Source: Alphaproteobacteria bacterium
Lineage (GTDB): Bacteria; Pseudomonadota; Alphaproteobacteria; JAEULC01
Length of the DNA: 64,000 nt
Direction of reading: 5' to 3'
NCBI GenBank assembly: GCA_023150455.1
Contig: JAKLKW010000006.1
Location: 43,051-107,050 of the forward strand
Under the pieces are notes generated by a model. It did not search any database and was not told the DNA's origin. It saw nothing but the letters and a program-made list of their open reading frames with translations. Shown here piece after piece: positions 37,715 through 46,291 of this stretch. A program made the translations under genes and the position numbers. How positions within the stretch are numbered: position 1 is the first letter of the stretch; every line of letters starts with the position of its first letter.

Positions 37715-39316
37715 TCAAGCGGCGTGGCGCTGCTCCGATTGCGACCCGGCGCGCTTCGCCTGCGTGGGCAGTGACGGCAGCACCGGCTTCGACAGCGTGA
37801 CGATGGGCTTCTCACCGCGGCCCCCGAGCACGACGCCGACCGTCTTCGCGAGGATCAGCACGTCGAACCACAACGACCAGTTGTTGATGTACTCGAGGTC
37901 GTGCTCGAGCCGGCGGCGCAGGTCGGCCTCGCTGGTGATCGAGCCATGCCCGCCGTTGACCTGCGACCAGCCGGTCATGCCGGGCTTCATCTGGCGGCGA
38001 CGGGCGTACTCGACCAGCACGTCCTGCGCGTGGGTGTTGCCCAGCACCATGCCGGTCGCGAACGGCCGGGGCCCGATCAGCGACATCTCGCCGCGCATCA
38101 CGTTGATGAGCTGCGGCAACTCGTCCAGGCTGTACTTGCGCAGCACGCGGCCGATGCGCGTCACGCGCGGATCGTCCTCGGTCACCTGCTTCGCCGCCAC
38201 CGCGTCGGCCATGTCGGTGCGCAGGGTGCGGAACTTGTAGACGTCGAAGGCCTTGCCGGCGTAGCCGATGCGGCGCTGCTTGAACAGGGCCGGGCCCGGG
38301 CTGTCGAGCCGGACCAGGGCGGCGATCGCCAGCATCACCGGCGCCAGCGCGACGGTCATGACCGTGCCGAGCAGCTTGTCCTCGATCTCCTTGACCAGGC
38401 GCCGGCCGCCGTCCATCGGGCGGCCCAGCACCTCGACCAGCGCAGGTCCGTCCTGCGCCTGGCCGACGGCATCGGCGAAGCGCAGGCCCACCATGTCGGG
38501 CGCCAGCAGGATGCGGGTCGAGACCGTGCGCAACCGCTCGAGCAGGCCGGCGATGCGGTCCTCCGCCGACCACGGCATCGCGACGACGATCCAGTCCAGC
38601 GCGTCGATGGCCGGGAACTTCAGCAGGTCGTTGGTCGTACCCAGCACCGGCAGGTCGGCGAGCGAGATCGGCACCCGGCTGAGGCGGTCGTCGAAGATGC
38701 CGACGATCTCGAACGGCGCGTGCTCCTGCGCGCGCGCTTCCTCGATCAGGCGCTCGGCAATGTTGGTAGCGCCGACGATCACCACGGTCGGCGCGAAACG
38801 CCCGCGCGCGCGCAAAGTCTCGATGGCGTAGCCGATCAGCGCCGAGGTGCCGATCACCCCGGCCGTCGCCGTGGCGGCCCAGGGCCCGATCAGCCGCGCC
38901 ATGGCCGGATCGACGCCGGCGAAATGCCCGGTCACCAGCGCGCCGGCGGCGATGAACGCCATCGCGCCCGCCAGTGCCGCGAGGCGCCGCACGGGTGCGC
39001 CCAGCGCTGCGAAGCGATAGGCGCCGAACAGCCGCATCAAGCCGACCAGCGTGATGCCGATCAGCGACAGGCCGACGATTTCCTGGACGATGGAGGCGTT
39101 GTGCAGCGCGCCGCCGAGCGCGCCGACGGCGATCGAAGCCAACATCACCGCGACGGCGTCGGCCATCATGGCCAGCGCGCAGGCGGTCCAGCGCGACAGC
39201 GCCTTGGGCCGCACCGATACGCGGTCGGCGACCTGCTGGCGCAGCATCTGGCGGGCTTGGTGCAGCGGGCTCTGGTCGGCCCGCGAAGCCGTCGTGGCTT
39301 CGACAGAATACGGCAT
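37715..39316 (-). CDS. Undecaprenyl-phosphate glucose-1-phosphate transferase family (WcaJ-like initiating glycosyltransferase)
   Basis: Four N-terminal TM segments; C-terminal LVRLDSPGPALFKQRRIGYAGKAFDVYKFRTLRTDMAD...; LDELPQLINVMRGEMSLIGPRPFA; RRQMKPGMTGWSQVNGGHG. Confidence 0.95.
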   Translation of the reverse strand: MPYSVEATTASRADQSPLHQARQMLRQQVADRVSVRPKALSRWTACALAMMADAVAVMLASIAVGALGGALHNASIVQEIVGLSLIGITLVGLMRLFGAYRFAALGAPVRRLAALAGAMAFIAAGALVTGHFAGVDPAMARLIGPWAATATAGVIGTSALIGYAIETLRARGRFAPTVVIVGATNIAERLIEEARAQEHAPFEIVGIFDDRLSRVPISLADLPVLGTTNDLLKFPAIDALDWIVVAMPWSAEDRIAGLLERLRTVSTRILLAPDMVGLRFADAVGQAQDGPALVEVLGRPMDGGRRLVKEIEDKLLGTVMTVALAPVMLAIAALVRLDSPGPALFKQRRIGYAGKAFDVYKFRTLRTDMADAVAAKQVTEDDPRVTRIGRVLRKYSLDELPQLINVMRGEMSLIGPRPFATGMVLGNTHAQDVLVEYARRRQMKPGMTGWSQVNGGHGSITSEADLRRRLEHDLEYINNWSLWFDVLILAKTVGVVLGGRGEKPIVTLSKPVLPSLPTQAKRAGSQSEQRHAA

Positions 39317-39637
39317 TACCTATGCCTCCAGTCCGCGCGTCCTGCGCGAACGTCACTCTCTTAGACCGTAGTCCCTGAACAACCGATTAACAGTCGAGGC
39401 CCGACAGTAACCTCTGGACGCCTCCTGGCGGCCGGAGATCACGGCATCATAATAGCGGGGTTTTTAGCCAAAGTCACGAAGTTATCACTGGCGTCATTTC
39501 GCTGAATTGGATAGGCCGCCACCCGTCGCCGTGTTAACTATCCGAGATTAAGGCTCCGTTCACCCCCACCACGGCAGGATGGTCCTGCGCGGGCCGCGAT
39601 TCAAGGCCGCGCGGGGCATGGTCGGAGGCGGTTCCCA

Positions 39638-40732
39638 ATGCTGAAGCGCGCGCTGAAGCAGGCGATTGTGGCCAGCGGCCTCGACCGGGCGGCGCGCGCG
39701 GTTGCCGGGGGTCCGGGCGCCGTCCTGATGTTCCACCAGGTCGGGCCGGCGCTGGCAGGGGGCGGCTGGTCCGCCAACGAGGGCCTGACGACCGATCCGG
39801 AGGTCCTGGCGGGGTTCTTCGACACGTTGCTTGGCGAAGGCTATCAGCTGGTGACGGCCACCGACGCGGCCCGGCGCCTCAGGCGCGGCGAAGGCGGGCG
39901 CTTCGCCGCCCTCACCTTCGACGACGGCTACCGCGACAACCACGACTTGCTGCTGCCGATCCTCGAGCGCTACGGCGCCCGGGCGACGGTTTATGTCGCC
40001 ACGGGCTTCATCGACCGGACGGCGCCGATGTGGTGGTTCGGCGTCGAGCGCGCCGTGGCCGAGAACGACCGCGTCGTGATCCGCACGCCGAATCGCGTCC
40101 ACGAGTTCGCAACCGCCACGGCGGACGAGAAGACCGCCCGCTACGAAACCATCCGCCGCATGTTCTACGGCTTCGCACCGGCCGAGACGCGCGCGGCGGT
40201 CGAGGGGCTGAAGCGCGACTTCGGCATCGACTGCCACGAGATCGCCGACCGGCTGTCGATGGACTGGTCCGACGTGCGCGCGCTCGATCGCAGCGGCCTG
40301 GTCGAGATCGGCGGCCACACCGCGAGCCATGGTCCGCTCGCCGCCATGACCGAGGCCGAGGCCTGGGGCGAGATCGACGGCGGCAGGCGGCGCATCGCCG
40401 CGATGACCGGCCGCGCGCCGCTGGCCTTCGCCTATCCCTATGGCATCGCCGCGACCGTGTCCGAACGCGATATCGGCCTCGCGGCCAAGGCGGGGTTCGA
40501 GTCCGCGGTCACCACCGAGTCGCGGCCGCTGCGCAGCGGCGACGCCGAACGGCCGCACGCGCTGCCGCGCATCGCGCTCGGCGGCGACGACGACTGGGTC
40601 ACGCTGCGCGTGCGCATCGCCGGCCTCGGATTCGGGCGGGCGGGAGACGCCGGCTGGTACGCACCACACCGGAACGCAGAAGGGCCGGCGAGCCGGCCCT
40701 CCGCGGCGACGGCCGGATCAACGGCCGCCTAA
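39638..40732 (+). CDS. Polysaccharide deacetylase family protein
   Basis: GAVLMFHQVGPAL...; FAALTFDDGYRDNHDLLLPILERYGARATVYVATGFID; GLVEIGGHTASHGPLAAM. Confidence 0.93.
   Translation: MLKRALKQAIVASGLDRAARAVAGGPGAVLMFHQVGPALAGGGWSANEGLTTDPEVLAGFFDTLLGEGYQLVTATDAARRLRRGEGGRFAALTFDDGYRDNHDLLLPILERYGARATVYVATGFIDRTAPMWWFGVERAVAENDRVVIRTPNRVHEFATATADEKTARYETIRRMFYGFAPAETRAAVEGLKRDFGIDCHEIADRLSMDWSDVRALDRSGLVEIGGHTASHGPLAAMTEAEAWGEIDGGRRRIAAMTGRAPLAFAYPYGIAATVSERDIGLAAKAGFESAVTTESRPLRSGDAERPHALPRIALGGDDDWVTLRVRIAGLGFGRAGDAGWYAPHRNAEGPASRPSAATAGSTAA
40681..40700. terminator. Strong GC hairpin at the 3' end of the deacetylase ORF
   Basis: agggccggc-ga-gccggccct, 9-bp perfect arms; the facing gene ends at 40746. 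Confidence 0.6.
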
Positions 40733-40745
40733 CGTTCGGTCCTCG

Positions 40746-41249
40746 CTAGCGGACGATCCGCCAGGTCCCGTCCGGCTGAAGGCAGGCCGTACCGTAGCTC
40801 GGCTGCTCGCGCCCGTCGATGATGATCGTGCCCGAGTATTCGCGGCAATTGGCCGTGCTGTAGCTGGCCGTTGGCGCCGGCGCCGCAGGCGGCGGCGCAT
40901 AGGCCGGCTGCGGCGGGTAGTAGCCATAGGCCGGCGCCGGGGCAGGTGCCGGCGCATAGTAATAGCCCGGCGGCGGCGCGTAATAGCCCTGCTGCGGCGG
41001 CGGCGCGTAGGTCTGCTGCTGCTGCCGGTTGCTGATTGCATTGCCGGCGAGCGCGCCCAGCGCCAAGCCGGTGACGCCGCCGATCGCCGCGCCCTTGCCC
41101 TTGCCGAACGCATAACCGACGCCGGCGCCGGCCGCGCCGCCCAGGAGGGCGCCGGTCAGGGTATTGTCCTGCGCCCGCGCCGTGCCGGTCGCACCAAGCC
41201 CGAGCGCCGCGGCGAGAACGCCGCACAGAATCGCGTTGCGCATCGGCAT
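40746..41249 (-). CDS. Glycine-zipper-type secreted/outer membrane protein with Tyr/Pro-rich linker
   Basis: MPMRNAILCGVLAAALGLGATGTARAQDNTLTGALLGGAAGAGVGYAFGKGKGAAIGGVTGLALGALAGNAISNRQQQQTYAPPPQQGYYAPPPGYYYAPAPAPAPAYGYYPPQ... Confidence 0.82.
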   Translation of the reverse strand: MPMRNAILCGVLAAALGLGATGTARAQDNTLTGALLGGAAGAGVGYAFGKGKGAAIGGVTGLALGALAGNAISNRQQQQTYAPPPQQGYYAPPPGYYYAPAPAPAPAYGYYPPQPAYAPPPAAPAPTASYSTANCREYSGTIIIDGREQPSYGTACLQPDGTWRIVR

Positions 41250-41412
41250 AATATATGTCCGCCCCATGCAACGAACAAGCGTGCCCGTACGGGCGAGCGC
41301 CCGCACGCGATCGTCAGCCTGTCCTCGTTAATCGAGCTTTATGGCGGAAGCGGAGCGCGCCGGCTCTTTCGGTCCTTGCGTGGCCAGGGAGATCCGGTCG
41401 TGGGCCCCGCGG

Positions 41413-42219
41413 TCAGGTCCCGACTTTGGCCATGACGTCGGCCTTGAGGAAGCGCTCGACCACCAGCATGAAGCCGATCGACGGGATCAACAGGATCAGG
41501 GCGGTGATCGCCGCGATCTGGTAGTTGCCGGCGATCGACGCGGTGAACATCAGCAGCGGCAGCGTGGTGATGTCGGGAACGCCGACGAAATAGGTGCCGG
41601 TGAACTCGTCGAGCGACTCGAGGAACACGAATACCGCGCTCGCCGTGATGCCCGGCGCCGCCAGCGGCAAAGTGACGGTGAGGAACGTGCGCAGCGCCGA
41701 GGCGCCGATGCTGCGTGCGGCGAGCTCGAGGTCGCGGTCGACGGCGGCGAAGGCGGCCGTCGTGATCCAGACCGCGAAGACCAGCCCGTGCACGGTGTGC
41801 ACCAGCACGACACCCAGGATCGTGCCGTTGAGTCCCAGGCCGTAGAACAGCCGCGCGATGTTGATGTAGACGGCGAGGCTGGGGAAGGCCTGCGGCAGCA
41901 GGAAGGCCAGCATGATCAGCGCACGTGCCGGCAGCCTGAGCCGCGCCAGCGCGTAGCCGGCCGGCACCGCGATGACGAGGCACAGCGCCACCGTCAGGAG
42001 CGCGATGATCACGCTGGTGGACAGCGACTCCAGCGCGTCGCCGCGCGGCTTGAACACCTGGTGCCAGAACCGGAGGCCATAGGTGACCGGCAGCTTGTGC
42101 GGGTAGTACCACTGCTCGGCAAAGGCCCACAGCGCCAGGTTCGCCAGCGGGCCGAAGATGGCGTAGACCACCAGCCCCAGCACGATCGCGCGCGGGATCC
42201 AGCGCAGCGCCGCCGTCAC
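41413..42219 (-). CDS. ABC transporter permease
   Basis: VTYGLRFWHQVFKPRGDALESLSTSVIIALLTVALCLVIAVPAGYALARLRLP...; AARSIGASALRTFLTVTLPLAAPGI (EAA-like loop). Confidence 0.93.
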   Translation of the reverse strand: MTAALRWIPRAIVLGLVVYAIFGPLANLALWAFAEQWYYPHKLPVTYGLRFWHQVFKPRGDALESLSTSVIIALLTVALCLVIAVPAGYALARLRLPARALIMLAFLLPQAFPSLAVYINIARLFYGLGLNGTILGVVLVHTVHGLVFAVWITTAAFAAVDRDLELAARSIGASALRTFLTVTLPLAAPGITASAVFVFLESLDEFTGTYFVGVPDITTLPLLMFTASIAGNYQIAAITALILLIPSIGFMLVVERFLKADVMAKVGT

Positions 42220-42229
42220 GGCCGGGCCC

Positions 42230-43063
42230 TCACGGCTTGCCGCCCCCGGCGATGCCGCGCCGGAGATAGATCCACGCGGCGGCGCCGGTCAGCGCATAGG
42301 AGATGAAGCCCAGCGCGTTGGCCGCGCCGTAGTCGCCGTAGTTGTTGATGCGGAAGGCCATGTCGACCGTGATCATGGTCGGCGACTCGCCGCTGACCAT
42401 GATCGGCACCGACAGCACCGACATCATGGTCACGAAGCTAAGGATCAGGCCCACCATCAGCGTCGGGCGGACCTGCGGCACGACGATCTCGACTAGGATG
42501 CGCAGGCGCCCGGCGCCGAGGTTGCGCGCCGCCTCGATCGTCGTGCGGTCGAGCGACGCCATGGCGCCCGAGACCAGCAGCGCCACGAACGGCAGCTGCT
42601 TCCACACGAAGGTGATCACGATGCCGCGCCAGTCGAGGAAGCCGACGGTGGACTGCGGATCGAGAAGGCCGAGCGACACCAGCGAATTGTTCATGAGCCC
42701 GTTCTTGGCGAGGAAGGTGCGCATGCACTGCGCCGCGACCACGAACGGGATGAACAGCGGCCAGCGATAGACCCAGCGCAGCAGCGCGACGGCCGGGGCG
42801 CACTCGCCGAGCGTCAGGTAGCCGCCGATCGCGATCGCCAGCACGCCCACCGCGAAGGTCGACAGCGTCACGATCACGACGGTGAAGCCGATATCGACGC
42901 TGTAGAACTCGAACGCGCGATAGAAATTGCCCAGGGTCGGCTGACCGCCCTTGTCGACGAAGGCGGTGACCAGCGAATAGCAGAGCGGATACACGAACAG
43001 CACCAGCACCGTCAGCAGCGCCGGCGCCACCAGGCAGAGCGGCAGGATGCGCGATTCTTTCAC
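42230..43063 (-). CDS. ABC transporter permease (start uncertain: GTG 43063 or TTG 43096)
   Basis: VKESRILPLCLVAPALLTVLVLFVYPLCYSLVTAFVDKGG...; TIEAARNLGAGRLRILVEIVVPQVRPTL (EAA-like loop). Confidence 0.92.
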   Translation of the reverse strand: MKESRILPLCLVAPALLTVLVLFVYPLCYSLVTAFVDKGGQPTLGNFYRAFEFYSVDIGFTVVIVTLSTFAVGVLAIAIGGYLTLGECAPAVALLRWVYRWPLFIPFVVAAQCMRTFLAKNGLMNNSLVSLGLLDPQSTVGFLDWRGIVITFVWKQLPFVALLVSGAMASLDRTTIEAARNLGAGRLRILVEIVVPQVRPTLMVGLILSFVTMMSVLSVPIMVSGESPTMITVDMAFRINNYGDYGAANALGFISYALTGAAAWIYLRRGIAGGGKP

Positions 43064-43080
43064 GGGCGCGCGCAGAAGCT

Positions 43081-43199
43081 CCTCATGCTTCGGCAAGCTC
43101 AGGATGAGGACCTCGAGTTCGACGTTGCGCCGACACCGGTTCTACAGTTTGGCTTGAAGCCGCCGGCCGACCTCATCCTGAGCTTGTCGAAAGATGAGG
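43081..43199. repeat. REP/BIME-like pair of inverted units
   Basis: cctcatgcttcggcaagctcaggatgagg (43081-43109) and cctcatcctgagcttgtcgaaagatgagg (43171-43199); the reverse complement of the second matches the first at 27/29. Confidence 0.88.
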
Positions 43200-43219
43200 T
43201 CGGCATGCTGTGTTCCGTT

Positions 43220-44368
43220 TCAGTTCATCACCTGCTTCTCGTAGCCCTGCAGGATGGCGTCGAAGTACTCCTTCACCGGGAAGGGCTTGGCCTTGGCCGC
43301 CAGGTCCTGCGGCGAGACGTCGATGAACAGCTTGTTCCAGGTCTTCTCGTCGAGCTGCGCCTTGACGTGCTGCGCGTCGATGCCCGGGTACCAGTTGAAC
43401 TTCTTCACGATCCCCTCGGCCTGCACCTGCGGGCTGGTGGCCATCTCGACGAACTTGCGCGCGGCCGCGCCGTTCGCGGCCTTGGCCGGGATCACGTAGT
43501 ACATCGGCTGGCCCGGCATGCCCGGGCCGATCAGCGCCAAGCGCATGGTCGGCGGCAGCTTGCCGTCGGCCATCCAGGTGTAGAACATGTCGACCCACAC
43601 CGGGCCCATGGCGATCTCGCCGCGGTTCAGCATGTCGAGCGTGCCGGCGTTGCCGGGCGTGATCGTGACCTGCTTGTTGAAGTCCTTGAGCTTGGCGAAG
43701 GCCGGTCCCCAGGCGTCCGCGACGGCCTTGTCGTAGGGCCCCGCCATCAGCTTGTCGGAATTGGGCGCGTTCGCGTAAATCCAGCCCACCACGAAGGCGA
43801 CGCCGGACATGCCGCCCTTGATGCCGTTGTGGCCGAACTTCTTCGGGTTGGCCTTCACCCACGCTTCCAGGTCGGCGTAGCTCTTGGGCGGCGTCTGCAC
43901 CATGGACGGGTTGTAGGCGATCGCGGTCTGGCTCTGGAACATCGGGATGACGTATCCCTCGACGTTCTGGCCGAGCGCGCTCTTCGCGGTCGGCGAGGTG
44001 GTGAGCTTGCCCGTGCTGACGTCCTTCACGTAGGGCGCGAGCAGGCCTTCGCGCACCATGTCGCCGGCCATCTTCTGGTGCACGACCGCCACGTCGACGT
44101 CCCAGCTCGGGTTCGTCTTCTGCGCCGCCAGCTTCTCGGCGATCTTCTGCGAGCCGGCATCGCCGGGCCCGGTGCCGACCGCCTTGACGGTGACGTTCGG
44201 GTTGTTCTTCTCGAAGATCGGCGCCAGATAGTCCTTCACGTAGTCGACCATGTTCTGGTCGCCCGCCGTGACGACATTGAGCGTCGCCTTCTGCGCGATT
44301 GCCGGCACGGGGCCGAGCATGAGAGCCGCCAGCGCGGCGGCGACGGTCGCGATCCTTCTGCCCATCAT
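43220..44368 (-). CDS. ABC transporter extracellular solute-binding protein
   Basis: MMGRRIATVAAALAALMLGPVPAIAQKATLNVVTAGDQNMVDYVKDYLAPIFEKNNPNVTVKAVGTGPGDAGSQKIAEKLAAQK... Confidence 0.92.
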   Translation of the reverse strand: MMGRRIATVAAALAALMLGPVPAIAQKATLNVVTAGDQNMVDYVKDYLAPIFEKNNPNVTVKAVGTGPGDAGSQKIAEKLAAQKTNPSWDVDVAVVHQKMAGDMVREGLLAPYVKDVSTGKLTTSPTAKSALGQNVEGYVIPMFQSQTAIAYNPSMVQTPPKSYADLEAWVKANPKKFGHNGIKGGMSGVAFVVGWIYANAPNSDKLMAGPYDKAVADAWGPAFAKLKDFNKQVTITPGNAGTLDMLNRGEIAMGPVWVDMFYTWMADGKLPPTMRLALIGPGMPGQPMYYVIPAKAANGAAARKFVEMATSPQVQAEGIVKKFNWYPGIDAQHVKAQLDEKTWNKLFIDVSPQDLAAKAKPFPVKEYFDAILQGYEKQVMN

Positions 44369-45471
44369 GGAAGTCTCCCTTGTTGCTCGCTGTCCGGAAA
44401 CAGATGCAGAGCCTCGGCCCTCAGGCGCACGCCGACGGCGGCGCCGACCGCCAGGCGCTCGGCGGCGTCGACGATCACCTTGCGGTCGCCGACGCTGACC
44501 GCATAGCGGTAGTGCCCGCCGGGATACGACGCCTGTTCCACCCGGCCGCTCAGCACGAGCGTTCCGTCCCCCACCGTTTCCGGGTCGGCCAGCTCCGCCG
44601 CCTCGCTGCGGAAATGCGCGACGACCGGCCCGTCGTGACGCGGCGAGACGCCGGGGCCGAGCGCACGCGCCGCGATGGTGGCGCCCGTGTTGTTCGGGCC
44701 GGGAACGATGGCAAGCCCCGCCTCGGTCGGGCGCGCGCTGAGCCGGATCGTGTTGCCCGCGCCCATGAAGCCGGCGACGAAGGCCGAGACCGGCCGGTTG
44801 TAGACCTCCTCGGGCGTGCCGTGCTGCGCCACGCGGCCCTGGTCCATCACCACGATGCGGTCGGCCATCACCATGGCTTCCTCGCGGTCGTGCGTGACGT
44901 GGATGGCGGTAATGCCGAGCCCCTGCTGCAACGCCTTGATCTCGTGGCGCACGTCCTCGCGGATGCGGGCGTCCAGGTTCGACAGCGGCTCGTCCAGCAA
45001 GAGGATGTCGGGATTGATCGCGAGCGCCCGGCCGAGCGCCACGCGCTGGCGCTGGCCGCCGGAAAGCTGCGTGACCATGCGCGGCCCGAAGCCTTCGAGC
45101 TCGAGCATGGCGAGGATCTCCTCGACCCGCCGCTTTATCGCGTCGCGCGCGATGCCGCGCAGCTTCAGGCCATAGCCGATGTTCTGCGCCGTGGTCATAT
45201 GCGGCCACAGCGCGTAGGACTGGAACACCATGGCCATGCCGCGCTTGTCGGGCGGAGCTGCCGTGATGTCGCGGCCGTTGACCGTCACGCGACCGGCGCT
45301 GACCGGCACGAAGCCCGAGACGGCGCGCAGGAGCGTGGTCTTGCCGCAGCCCGACGAGCCCAGCAGCGCCACGAACGAGCCCGGCTCGACGGCAAGATCG
45401 ATGCCGTGCAGCACGCGCACGCTGCCGTAGTCGACTTCCAGCCCGGCGACTTCCAGCCCGGCGCCTGGCAT
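44365..45471 (-). CDS. ABC transporter ATP-binding protein (spermidine/Fe3+-type)
   Basis: LLGSSGCGKTTLLRAVSGFVPVSAGRVTVNGRDITAAPPDKRGMAMVFQSYALWPHMT...; LSGGQRQRVALGRALAINPDILLLDEPLSNLDARIREDVRHEIKALQ. Confidence 0.96.
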   Translation of the reverse strand: MPGAGLEVAGLEVDYGSVRVLHGIDLAVEPGSFVALLGSSGCGKTTLLRAVSGFVPVSAGRVTVNGRDITAAPPDKRGMAMVFQSYALWPHMTTAQNIGYGLKLRGIARDAIKRRVEEILAMLELEGFGPRMVTQLSGGQRQRVALGRALAINPDILLLDEPLSNLDARIREDVRHEIKALQQGLGITAIHVTHDREEAMVMADRIVVMDQGRVAQHGTPEEVYNRPVSAFVAGFMGAGNTIRLSARPTEAGLAIVPGPNNTGATIAARALGPGVSPRHDGPVVAHFRSEAAELADPETVGDGTLVLSGRVEQASYPGGHYRYAVSVGDRKVIVDAAERLAVGAAVGVRLRAEALHLFPDSEQQGRLP

Positions 45472-45742
45472 CCGGCCGTTCCTCCCGCCCGCCGGGCTTC
45501 GCCCCCGGCCCGACGCTTCTCGTTGCGGCACATTTAACGCCGCCCCGGATTTGCCAGCAAGCCCGCGCCGGCCGGATGCCGGCGCCGCGGGAGAGCGACC
45601 ATGGCGGAGGCATGAGTGCTGCACCGCGTCGCGTGATAGCGCCGGTCCAAGTCGGTTCCCTGACGGAAACGTGTCCGCTTCGTGGCGTACCGCTTACCCT
45701 TGCCCGCTTCACATTCCACCGCTCGTTGATTACCGTCCGGTC

Positions 45743-46279
45743 ATGATCGAGACGGATCTGCCGCCGGGCGTGGAGATCCTTCCGCTCGAGATGCATCGCG
45801 ACGAACGCGGCTGGGTCAGCGAAGTATTCCGCCGCGATCGTGCGCGGGGCCCGGGGCCATGCCAGTGGAACGCCACCGTTTCGCGCCCGAACGTGATGCG
45901 CGGCATGCATGTTCATGCGAAGCACAACGACTATCTCGTCGTCGTGCAAGGCCGCATGAGCGTCGGCCTGTTCGACATACGCAAGGATTCGCCCTGGTAT
46001 CGGCGCGGCACGATCGTGACGTTGTCGGGGGATGATCTGAGCGCGCTGGTGACGCCCACCGGCGTGATGCACGGTTTCTATTGCCATGAGCCGACGGTTT
46101 ACGTGTACGGCGTCGATGCCTATTTCGATCCGCGCGACGAGATTGGCTGCCATTGGGCCGACCCGGGCCTGAAGCTGGACTGGCCCTGCGCCGACCCGAT
46201 CCTGAGCGAGCGCGACCGCCGGGCCGGGACGCTCGCCGAGGTCGAAGCGCAATACCGGGCCGCCGGCGCCGATCGCTGA
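45743..46279 (+). CDS. Cupin / dTDP-4-dehydrorhamnose 3,5-epimerase-like protein
   Basis: LPPGVEILPLEMHRDERGWVSEVFRRD...; NVMRGMHVHAKHNDYLVVVQGRMSVGLFDIRKDSPWYRRG; PTGVMHGFYC. Confidence 0.83.
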   Translation: MIETDLPPGVEILPLEMHRDERGWVSEVFRRDRARGPGPCQWNATVSRPNVMRGMHVHAKHNDYLVVVQGRMSVGLFDIRKDSPWYRRGTIVTLSGDDLSALVTPTGVMHGFYCHEPTVYVYGVDAYFDPRDEIGCHWADPGLKLDWPCADPILSERDRRAGTLAEVEAQYRAAGADR

Positions 46280-46291
46280 GCCCATGCGGTC

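Noticed and set aside
41283-41294. 12-bp palindrome gcccgtacgggc upstream of the glycine-zipper gene
   Set aside because: Short GC-rich palindromes like this are expected by chance in this composition; no supporting context.
42230-43096. TTG at 43096 as true start of the ABC permease
   Set aside because: First residues derive from a REP unit; GTG 43063 gives a normal N-terminus.
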